Assembly (NCBI RefSeq): GCF_031143425.1
Contig: NC_090447.1
Span: 135,241,106 to 135,305,105, forward strand
DNA: 64,000 nucleotides
Reading direction: 5' to 3'
Origin: Pleurodeles waltl
Taxonomy: Eukaryota; Chordata; Amphibia; Caudata; Salamandridae
Position 1 is the first letter of the stretch; each line of letters starts with the position of its first letter. Of this stretch, positions 55,007 to 64,000 are shown in pieces. Below the pieces are notes generated by a model. That model was not told the DNA's origin, did no database searches, and was given only the letters and a program-made list of their open reading frames with translations. The position numbers and the translations under genes were made by a program.

Positions 55007-55995
55007 AGAGGTAGGGCTTCAGCCTATTGTTATGGAACACCCTCTTTGATTGCCTTGTGGAACCTGTGTTCACTAAGTAGTTTATCTCGGACACCTTCTG
55101 AACTACTTTAATAGCTGACACTATTTGTCCTTCAAAGCCCTTGGACAAATAGGCTTTAGCACCAAAACCTCCTGACCTTCCTGATATTCAATCACCATAA
55201 CTTTCTGGTCATACATCCCTTCATCAGTGCTTGGCTAGCTTGAAGGTTTTCATTTGCATGACTCATTTTGTGCCATTAACGTCCTGAGGCCAATTACATA
55301 GTTTACCATTTCCTTCTCTTAATACTCTGTGGCTCCTTCCCACGCTTCTCTGACTAAGGCAAGTGGGCTCATTCACTGTGTGTCTATACAGAAGTTCAAA
55401 TGGACTGAGACCTACTCCCTTCTCCAGAATCTCTTGGTAGGCAAACAAGAGTCATGGCAGGAGAAGATCCCACTTCTTTCTGAGGCTCTCTGACAGAGTT
55501 CCAATCATGCTCTTTAGTGTTTTGTTAAACCGCTTCACCATACATTGGTTTGCGGTTGGTATGCTATTGAAATGTTATTTGTCACATCAGCTTGATACCA
55601 CATTTATCTCATGTAATAAGAGAAGAAGTTGGTTCCTGGTCAGAAAATTACTGCCCTTGAAAATCCAAACTTAAAAGCGATCCATAAGAGAGCTCTTGCT
55701 CTCACCTTTGCAGTCATGCACCTCCGAGGGACAGCTTCAGGGTACCTGGTGGTATGATCCACCACAGCAAAGATTTACTTTTTGCCTGACTGTGAGTGGG
55801 TTTAAATGGACTAATATATTTATTTGTGCCTGCTCAAATGGAACACCTACAACTGGTAGTGGCACTAAAGGTGACTTAGTCCTCCCACCAGTTTTTCCAC
55901 TCATCTAGCAAGAGGGAAACTTTTAAAGAATATTTCTGCATCTTTGTGCATCCCTGGTCAGTAGAATAGGGTGTCCAATGTATCCTGGGTTTTTC
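55007..55995 (-). pseudogene. gypsy integrase, degraded
   Basis: Across shifted frames the minus strand reads SGKTGG..SPLVPLPVVGVPFE, HTTRYPEAVPRRCMTAKVRA, QPQTNVW and VKRFNKTLKSMIGTLSESL. An intact stretch at 55448-55263 then carries AYQEILEKGVGLSPFELLY, and a C-terminal VFHNNRLKPYL lies near 55010-55045. These follow the integrase catalytic core ('D.ATRYPEA', 'PQTNGxVERFN', 'S.FELLYG') and the C-terminal domain. The role in live elements is insertion of cDNA. The zinc-binding N-terminal part is truncated at the 56013 inverted repeat. Confidence 0.8.
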
Positions 55996-56012
55996 TAAGC
56001 CTAGTACAAAGG

Positions 56013-56134
56013 TGCGGTCAAAGAAGCTCCCTTCTAGTTCAAGGCCTGATTTAGAGCTTGCTAGGTGAACTACTCTGTTACAACATGACAGCTATTCCAT
56101 CCACCTTACGGCAAGTGCTATAAAATTAATGCAT
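56013..56134 (-). repeat. Left arm of a ~125-bp inverted repeat
   Basis: On the minus strand it reads GGTGGATGGAATAGCTGTCA, CTAAATCAGGCCTTGAACTA and CTTTGTACTAGGCTTAG, matching 56775-56903 on the plus strand at roughly nine positions in ten. The arm abuts and truncates the gypsy integrase remnant. Confidence 0.75.
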
Positions 56135-56774
56135 TTGTAATAAAGCGGATGGGATATGGTGGAGTCACACCCCACTGCTTCTGTGGCTGGCCTTCCTCTC
56201 GGCAGGTTTCTTTTGGTGTCCACGCTTAAATGGCCGAACCTGCATTCTCCCAATCCTTTAATGCCTTGAACGCTAAGAAAAGGCCACTATTTCTCCTGAA
56301 TTCAACCCTGGAATAGAAAGAACAAGACAATAGAAGACATTAAAGTACATACTCTACCTATTAAGGCGGTAACCCGTGCTGCCCAAAAAGTTACATAATT
56401 ATTCTCTGCTTATCTGATGACATTGACTCTCCTGCTGTTCTCCCAAAATTAACCTATCAAAGACAAAATTGAACAAACTTAGACTATGTACAGGGCAAGG
56501 AGTTTTTTTAAAACTTCAAAGCGCACTACATTGGCATATTTTAAATTAAGACTACTGATTGACTCTCCTTAAAACAATATCCTATTTGAAACCTTTCTCT
56601 TTCAATGTTTTGGAGCCATTTACACTGTGATGTTTATAAAGGGTTATATTTAGTATTGGGGATGCGCTTTAGCGGTTGTTGGGAACCAAGGACTCCATTT
56701 CCCAGCATCCCGGTGAGGAGCTGGGGACACTAAAGGCAAGTGGGTGTATCACGGTGCGGGACGTTCCCGGGGGC
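56135..56774. other. Spacer between inverted arms
   Basis: No coding sequence recognised. Near 56680-56715 there is GGGAACCAAGGACTCCATTTCCCAGCATCC, which reads as a dispersed-repeat fragment but was not assigned. Confidence 0.4.
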
Positions 56775-56903
56775 GGCTATAGCACTTTCCATAGGGTGGA
56801 TGGAATATCTGTCATGTTGGAACAGAGTATGTTACCTAGCAAGTTCTAAATCAGGCCTTGAACTAGAAGGCAGCTTCTTTGGCTGCATCTTTGTACTAGG
56901 CTT
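56775..56903 (+). repeat. Right arm of the ~125-bp inverted repeat
   Basis: Partner of the arm at 56013-56134, separated by about 640 bp. It could be the two ends of one inserted element or two copies of a dispersed repeat in opposite orientation. Confidence 0.75.
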
Positions 56904-58001
56904 AGGCAGCCTTGGGTACCTCACAGTCAGCTCCAACTTGTGCCTAGGTCCCGTTGTATGCACCCATAGATACTATGCTGTTTCTTGATGCTTTTGAACC
57001 TGAAAACTGTGAAAAGTATATCTCTGCCCCCAATTTGATTTTAATCATATTTATTTCATTTGTCTTATTAAATTGTTCTTGATTTTTGGAAATTGGTTGG
57101 GATTCTTTTGTGTTGTATTTTGATATTTTTTTTTTTTTTTTTTTACTGTTCTGGTACTGCTAAATAGTTTGACAACTGAAGCCTGTCTTTGGAGAGCTAA
57201 CAGGGTCTGATCCCAGGTTCAAATTAATAAAACTGTGTGACTAACCTGACAAGTTTGTGGACTTATTCCCTGTGGTAGACTTGAACACCCCCCACTTAAT
57301 ATTCTTTTTTCTTGCAATAATTATTAAACATTTTAATGGTGATGGTTAAAATATTAACAGGGCACGGGTACACAGAGAATGCCTGCACTGCATAGCTATT
57401 AAAGTTTGAGGCCAAGTTTATTTACTGAACCACCAGGAACGAACATTGTTTTTTTTTTTTTTTAAACAGGATAGTAAATGAGTGACAAGAGCCACTTATT
57501 TACTATGCACTACTCCTGCAAGCTGAGCGCCATATTGCTCTAAGGCTTTTTGAAATTACATTTTTCTATTCCTGGTAGTGCCTCTAGAAGAGACAGGGGC
57601 CCCACCAACCATTTGTTTAAGGGCAGCAGGCAGTGCAGCATCCCCCGGGCACCATTAAAAAAAATACAGTATGTCTTCTAAATCATTGAATCAATAAGCC
57701 CAAGAAGACTAATCATATTTTTAAAAGACTCCAAGCCACTTGTGAATAGTTCTATGGCTGCAATTTGTGGTCTGACAGATGGTAAGAAAAGAGTCAGACA
57801 TGTTCAATTGTTTTTCGAAATATACTTCATTAACCATAACTTTACACAGTCACTATTAGGAAACTTTGCAGTGTGTGATTTATAAAATGTACATCTGATT
57901 ATAGTTAATATACATTGATGGGCCAGACCAAACACCACGACATGTACGGTGATGGACATCTTGTTTTATATTAAAACAAAATAGAAAATTCACCAAAAAA
58001 T
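56904..58001. other. AT-rich unassigned sequence with T-tracts
   Basis: Poly-T runs at about 57127-57145 and 57449-57464. No gene or complete element recognised. Confidence 0.4.
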
Positions 58002-58296
58002 AAAGGTCAAAGTGATGTTATGCTTAGGTTAAAATGTAAGTTAAATCATACTATTCACAATTAACAAAACCACTGAAATGTACCAGTTAAAATTATCACA
58101 AATAACTATAACTAATGCCCTAATGTAACTATTATTTGTGCCTTCACAATGCACTGCTAAATACCTCAGATGTTAAATCATAAATTCTGTGACATCATTA
58201 ATAACATCACTGTAACATCAGAAATGACATAATTGATAGCAACACTGTGCATGGTAGGGGTGTCATAAATAGCTACCTAGTCCTAGGTAACCTTTG
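58002..58296. mobile_element. MITE of the CAAAGGTTACA family, second copy
   Basis: It starts AAAGGTCAAAGTGATGTTAT and ends CTAGGTAACCTTTG, decayed inverted ends. Interior words TAACTATAACTAATGCCCT, TTCACAATGCACTGCTAA and TAACATCACTGTAACATCAG match the copy at 9210-9564 in order. Confidence 0.7.
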
Positions 58297-58887
58297 ATTA
58301 CCAAATTTAAAGTTGTTTGCCAACCCTATAGAAAACCTATGATAGTGACAGGAACTGCCATGATTGTGGTTACTGTTAAAGTTGTAAAATTCTGGTGGAT
58401 GGCTCTGGCAAACAAGATTGCCACCTATCAAACTTTTATGCAGTTTTTCATTTTTTTAAATCAAGCTCCCAAAGCAGGACTTTGATATCAAAACATCAAA
58501 GACTAATGACCTATTTTCTTTCACTGTCCCTTAACACCAAGTTTTACCTGCCAGTGACGGACAGCAAAAAAAGGCATCTGATTGCCCATAATCTGTAAGG
58601 CCATTGGCCACTATGATGCATAAATAGTTGGCAGTAAACTCCATCGTGGACATACTTTCGATCTGCCTGCCTCTAAATCAGCTGGGTGGACTATAAATTT
58701 AGCAGTGATGGTATTCCACCACCTGTGAAATGGAATGGCCTCTCCACCAGACGCTACAGTATTGCTAATTAATATAAGCATTATTACTAATACTAGGATT
58801 GTGTTGCCATAGTGATATGGAAAAGGCAGTTCACGATTTTCTTGGGTTCCTTAATGAAGAAGCTAAACAGGATTTTCAAAATATACG
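58297..58887. other. Unassigned sequence
   Basis: No recognised gene or repeat; short open frames here show no known motif. Confidence 0.4.
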
Positions 58888-60960
58888 TGTAAGAAATTGA
58901 GGTGTTAGCCACGAGGGAAGGAAGCCCCACTCTGGCACTTATCACAAACTTGTCTGGGTGAACCACAAAAGTCAACAAATAAACTTGTGGTTAACCCTCT
59001 TGTATCTTGGCACAAAAGCAGTCAGGCTTGTCTTAGAGGCACTGTGTAAAGTGTTTATGCAGTGCACAATCGAAAGGGAACACATCATACATGAAAAATC
59101 ACAAACCAAATTTGAAAAATAGAGTACATTTTAATGACTGAATTAATGCCAGAACCAGAAAAATCCAATCAGAGCATCAGGAGATATTAAATTGTAAACT
59201 TTTGAAGCAAAAAGGTAAAAGCATCACTCATTTGTATCTGGTCACGCTAGACCAGGTGAAAGTCACAAATTCAGGCCATCTGTAATGGAGCCCAGGTAAG
59301 GATAAGGGTCCAGGTTAGTCGCTTGAAAAGTTTCATTCTCAAATCTGGCAAGAAGAGCTCCATTCGACTTGGAGAAGGCCTCCAGGAGGAGGAAGCTTTG
59401 GCACGAGAAACAGGTTGAGCGCTGTGGACATTTGTTGCTGTAGAGAGAAGACCGAGTCTCCGCTGGAGCCTTGTGTTGGTTAATCATCGCAGATGGTTAC
59501 TGCCTGCACTTACTGCAGGACTTGCGTTGTCAATTGTCATGGATAGACACTGTTGGCATGAAGTGCTAGTCTCATGTTGCCAGTCGTCGCAGATGGTCGC
59601 TGTCCGAGAGAAAAGCAGGTCTCACTAGAACTTCGCATTGGCAGGCTTCATGAGCAGCATAGTTATGGCACGTACTAACATGTTCACAGTCTCAAACAGC
59701 CCAAAATTCTTGATTGTCCATTTTTATTTATGGAGGAGCAATCGGGGTTTCCAGCCAAGGGTCCAGTACCTGGGGGGGGGCTACCTCTTGGTGATAAGGA
59801 CTCACTCCAGCAGAAGCCAGCAGCCGGACTCAGGCAGGTACAGGCACATAGAGTTGCAACTGACCAGATGGGCATTTAAAGGGATGCCTCTTGAAACATG
59901 ATACCCTGTAGCTCACACAGGAGGTCAGTCAACTGACCATTGGGATCACCCTACGAAGCCTTGGATCAAGGCAAACAGGCCCAAACTTCCTCTTTTAGAC
60001 AGAAAGGGAGTCCTTCAAGCAGCAGTGCAGTCCTTCCAGCAGCGAGGCAGCACTACATCTGAATCTTCCAGGTCTAGAAACTTTTTAATGAGTAGTTCTG
60101 AAGGTCCTATTTTCATCTCTGGTGCCAACGTTTGTGTGGTGGTATTCCCTGATATATCCCCAAAACTTGTTCTGGTCAGCCTTTTGAAGTTAAGTGAGGC
60201 TATGTACAACCCTTCCCTGGTCAACCTGTCCACACCTAAGCCCGTTTTGTATCACTTTCTGAAAGCAATACACAAACCCAAATAGCAGAGCCAATCACAG
60301 TCATATGATCCAAGGTATTGCCAGAGTGGCAAAGTTGGTTGGGATGATAACATTTCAACTTTACAAAAGTGGGATTGTCAGAATTGTAACTTAAAATTCT
60401 ACTTAACCATTAAAGAGAATTATAAATTACAATTCATTTGAGTGTAAGCAGCATACTTCTAACTGATCCCAAATTCAAAGTTAGCACTTATTAAACGTAA
60501 TCAGGTAACCCAGCTGTAGTCAATAGGAGAGATAGGCCTTACAACAGTGAAAAACGCCTTTAGGAGTTTTTCACTTCCAGGACAAGTAAAACTTGCTTAC
60601 GCATGTCACACTTTTTAAACACAATGCACCCTCCCCGATGAACATTTGGGGCCTACCTTAGGGGTGATGTATTATGAATAAAAGGAAGGTTTTGGCTTTG
60701 CAAAATGTTTTTTGGCCAGGACAAAATGGAAGTTCAAAACTGCACTACAGGCTGTAGTGAAATGCTTGAGACAGGTTTTAAAAGGCCACTTTAGTGGGTG
60801 GCACAATTAGTGTTGCAGTCCCACTAATAGCAATTAATTTACATGCCCTCAGTATATATATTAACATTTACTAGGGACATGCAAATTTATTAAATGTACC
60901 ATTCGGGTAGATGCAGATTGCACCATGTTTTAGGAAGAGAGTGCATGTCCATTCTCTATG
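58888..60960 (+). mobile_element. ~2-kb LTR-like repeat, copy 3, diverged
   Basis: It starts TGTAAGAAATTGAGG and follows the order of copies 1 and 2: 'GCAGTCAGGCTTGTCTTAGA', 'GGCACTGTGTAAAGTGTTTATG', a middle with repeated GTCGCAGATGGT words, 'CTTCAAGCAGCAGTGCAGTCC', and near the 3' end 'AAAGGCCACTTTAGTGGGTGG' with 'ACTAGGGACATGCAAATTTA', which match copy 2 at about 42060-41950 in inverse. The TAACA terminus was not found. No protein is encoded. Confidence 0.65.
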
Positions 60961-61009
60961 ACTAAGCTCCATTGATATGTTACTGGAGGCAATTAACATT
61001 AATTTAACA

Positions 61010-61190
61010 CATGTACTTGTAAAGTACATCTTTACCCCTTGGGCATCTTGTCACTAAATAACAAGTATTTTTGTCACCCAACTCAGTGGTACTCATTTTA
61101 TCAACCCAAGAAGGATAACAACCAATAGGACCTGCCAGGACTTGAACCTGTAACCATGAGGTCAAACATCATCTTTGGTTAACAATTATG
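61010..61190 (-). mobile_element. tRNA-derived SINE-like fragment
   Basis: On the minus strand ATGGTTACAGGTTCAAGTCCTGG contains a good pol III B box (GGTTCAAGTCC, about 61143-61153), followed by TTGGGTTGATAAAATGAGTACC, a stretch typical of tRNA-derived SINEs. No tRNA fold or A box could be confirmed, so it is not a functional tRNA gene. Confidence 0.55.
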
Positions 61191-61708
61191 TGTGCCCCAA
61201 ATGTGATTACAATTGTTTTTATTATTGCACCTACAATCCAGATAATGTTGTGAAAATTAACATGAATTAGTTTTTACACAAATTGGTCCCTACTACCAAA
61301 GATAATTGGGCATAATTTACTGGGGGACCAGTATGGGTCACTCATGACACTGAAGTAGCTCATGGAACTTGGTCAGGGAGCAAAAGGGGCATCCAATTGA
61401 GACTATGAAGTAGGAATGCATTTACAGAGTGTCCTATGACCTAATTTCCACAAAATGTTTCCTGATGGTATATGACATTTGCAGCGTGATGGGTCCCAAA
61501 CTGAGTCACAAGGGTAAAAACGCACAGGAACAACCAGGGCAAATGATGGAAAGTCAAGTGTAGGGTGGACTTCCATCAAAGCACAATAATGAACATCTAC
61601 AATTCCAAACACCCACTGCCTTCACTACATAACAGGTCTCACAGACAAATAACACCATTGACCATTCGCACCACAGACATGTGCTGCACCACAATAGAAG
61701 CCACTATC

Positions 61709-62084
61709 ATGGCAATCGAAAGAGGCCTTTGCTTTTCTGAGAATGAGCTAACTGTAGTGGTGGATAAAAATGTGACTGTAGACCTACAGTTGTTTTGAGC
61801 TCATGGGCAGAATGCAAGCATGAATCAACACAGGAAAGCGTGGGCCCGAACAGTGAATAGGGTGAATGCTGTTGTCAGTGTGTGATGCTCACAGGATGAC
61901 AGCCACAAGAAGTGAAATGACCTGCAAGTCAGAGTCTGTCCCCTCTATGCTTGGTCCTACCAATATTCCATGGGGACAGATGGTGGGTCTGGCAGGACCC
62001 TGAACCTCTGTGCCTGGGAAGAAAAGGTGTTTGCAACACTCTTCATTGAAAATACCATGGGGATTGAAGGCATAGTGGATGGTG
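61709..62084 (+). pseudogene. Degraded Harbinger Myb/SANT-like exon 1
   Basis: The frame from ATG 61709 reads MAIERGLCFSENELTVVVDK, a stop, then QNASMNQHRKAWARTVNRVN, another stop, QDDSHKK and, before a donor-like GG|GTAAGC at 62085, LCAWEEKVFATLF. The order and length (376 nt) match exon 1 of the gene at 44031 (379 nt), including the Trp-Glu-Glu block just before the splice donor. Several stops show a dead copy of a different Harbinger subfamily. No partner transposase or ends were found nearby. Confidence 0.7.
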
Positions 62085-64000
62085 GTAAGCACTCGTTAAA
62101 CAGGTATTTGAATGTGGTGAGCGAAACTTCCTTTGTTGATCTTTTGCAAAAATGTGAACTTAAAATTAAAGAAACTGTGGGTTAACTTGCTGTCAAAGGA
62201 CAGAGTATTCTATTCCTAGGTTTGCATTCTGTCAGTCCCCACTTCAATCATTCCCACAATATACCAAACTATATATGGCATTAGGGTGTGCAAATACATT
62301 TATGTCATCATACATAAAGGTCCTCATTTAAACATTAGCAAACAGGGCACTAACTACAAACATGGCATATTAGCCTTTCGATTGGAAAATAAATCACTGG
62401 CACAATTAAAAGTATTACAAGGTGTCATATTTTTACTGATGAGTCTTTCTCTTGTTCTGTTGGTGTAAATTTAGGATTGATGGTCCGTTGCATGCTGTGC
62501 CTGTGATCAATACCGGTCAAATGTCCCTAAATTGTGTTTCAATATGTATCAAAGAAATGATGAACTAATTAAATGTATTCATTGGTTGGCAGAGACAATT
62601 AGAATTAAACAGCATTATTTACACGTAATCTACAGTTGCTTTGTCTGCACTTCATGTGTGTGGGGTTTTCAGTGTATTGTTCGACAAAGTATTATTTTCT
62701 CTACCATTGCTTAACAAAAATAAGTCCTTAGTGCCTGAATTAAACATGATCACTGTTCAGAAAAGCTTATTTGCCTTCTATGGTCTTGCAATAGCAGTGC
62801 CTCGTGTGAAAGATCTGTGATATTTGACTAGGGAAGTTGAGTTAATAGCGTCTATAATCAAGCGGTCAAAGGAGCAGGTGTTAAACTTTAAATAACACCA
62901 AGATTTTCTAGTCATAAAAATTGTTCTCAACAAAGTTCTATTTGAATATGTGTTGATGTAATAATTTGTATCTTAAATATGTAAAACTATATAAACCATG
63001 AACATGTTAGTTGTTTCACTTAACGGCAGGACTGGGATCAGTTATGTGAGTTAATTTGAGAGGTGGCTCCTTAATTCGTACTTATCATACTGTTCCTAAC
63101 ATTGAGTTATATGTACATTTTCTTTATACATTAAATTGCATTTCAACGTTTCAAATGGCATGAATATTACATTTAAATATATTTAATCATTTAGCCAATA
63201 ATAAACCATTAACTATGTCACATGTAATGAAATCATACGTCTCAAAAATTTTAAAAACACATCTCAAGCCAGACTTCCTAAATTTGCCCCCTTAAAATAA
63301 TGCACAATTGGAGGAAAATGTACATATGGCCGTACAATGTAAAACTAAAGTCTACTGCTACCTATTTGTATTCCAAAAATATATTTTTGATAAATATTCA
63401 GTTTATATTATCTATATCTAAAATTACAGCATTGATCAACATTGAAGTAACACCACTCTTATTAATCATACCCAGTTCCACATACAAGATGCTTCCTATC
63501 ACGGCAACAAAATAGCACAATAGAATAATCTAGAGATGAGGGGCCGGATGTAATAATTTACTAGTTGAATAACATGATTGCATATTAATCCCCCAATTTT
63601 TGCAACCATTATTTTATTTTGCAAACCAAACTGTGTATCAAGAGATCAGTTCTTAAAATAAGGAATTACACGGGGTTGTAAAATGGCCAGTTAAATTAAT
63701 AATCATGAAGCAGGCTGCAAATTCTGACCCCCTATGATTAGCAGTAATGACAGTTTTGATGACCTGCAAGGGACATCAGGCTACCATCCCTGTCATTGCA
63801 TTTGAAAATGGATTTAAAAAAACAGCCGAATTTCTCCTAAATGAATGGGTTTACTCTTAAGAAAAAAAAAACTTTCCATTTTGAAAAACATGATCGAGAG
63901 CTGTTGTTAATGGTCCCATGAAAAACTGCCTACTTCTCCAAAGATGCCTCCCTGGTTCCTATAGAGGAGCGTTTTCAAAGCAGCCCCCTTCCACTTTGCA
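62085..64000. other. AT-rich unassigned sequence
   Basis: No gene, terminal repeat or tandem array recognised in the last 1.9 kb. Short open frames show no motif I know. Confidence 0.4.

Larger units (their letters stand above)
41568..56015 (-). mobile_element. Ty3/gypsy element with integrase before RT (Gmr1-like), nested insertions
   Basis: Minus-strand order is integrase (55995-about 55007), RT (about 54850-54060), RNase H (about 53960-53700, continuing at 41756-41600 beyond an insertion), polypurine tract (41568-41580), LTR start (41567). Integrase upstream of RT is the order known for Gmr1-like gypsy elements and unlike the usual order. RNase H is followed within about 70 bp by the polypurine tract, which leaves no room for a downstream integrase. 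Gag and protease are not seen; the element is cut at about 56015 by an inverted-repeat unit. All frames carry stops. Confidence 0.75.

Noticed and set aside
61100..61190. tRNA gene on the minus strand
   Set aside because: Only a B-box-like GGTTCAAGTCC is convincing; acceptor stem and A box could not be aligned, and a SINE-like tail follows.

Overview
This window is a vertebrate genomic segment made almost entirely of transposable elements and tandem repeats nested in one another. I see no host protein-coding gene, rRNA or tRNA gene. Introns with GT/AG borders, AATAAA signals, piggyBac, Harbinger, Ty3/gypsy and L2/CR1-type elements, and abundant GC-rich Harbinger-type MITEs point to a giant-genome amphibian. 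A newt such as Pleurodeles waltl, whose genome is known to be rich in Harbinger elements, is my best guess; that is inference from repeat style, not a database match.

Layout. 1-1830: 5' part of an L2/CR1-like LINE (minus; endonuclease, then reverse transcriptase running off the window). 1890-2480: two ~284-bp tandem units with hairpins and splice-donor-like motifs. 2512-4250: degraded gypsy gag-pol (minus) lacking protease, split by a MITE with ATT flanks. 5037-6960: hAT-like terminus, then a ~2-kb LTR-like repeat (copy 1) with MITE insertions. 7168-11130: MITEs, microsatellites and AT-rich tandem repeats.

11140-37618: one 26.5-kb piggyBac-type transposon bounded by TTAA on both sides. It holds a cascade of near-perfect palindromes, a ~165-bp tandem block, a transposase gene broken by one nonsense codon and one frameshift, a 30-bp minisatellite, an inverted diverged satellite monomer, a 20.5-kb array of about 52 full ~383-bp monomers with higher-order repeats, and a ~1.1-kb right end. 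This transposon-borne satellite is the most striking object here.

37628-41400: a MITE and mostly unassigned sequence. 41567-56015: four nested levels. A Ty3/gypsy element on the minus strand has integrase before reverse transcriptase-RNase H (Gmr1-like order). A ~2-kb LTR-like element, with perfect TGTTA/TAACA-type ends and a GCCAT target duplication, sits inside its RNase H. That repeat is itself split by a 9.7-kb Harbinger element and a palindromic MITE. The Harbinger element encodes a Myb/SANT-like protein (plus), a DDE transposase (minus; first catalytic Asp replaced by Asn), and a second Myb/SANT-like gene (plus) that appears to lie inside the long intron of the transposase gene, plus three minisatellites.

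56015-64000: an inverted-repeat pair, a MITE, a third copy of the LTR-like repeat, a tRNA-derived SINE-like piece, a degraded Harbinger Myb exon, then AT-rich sequence with nothing recognised.
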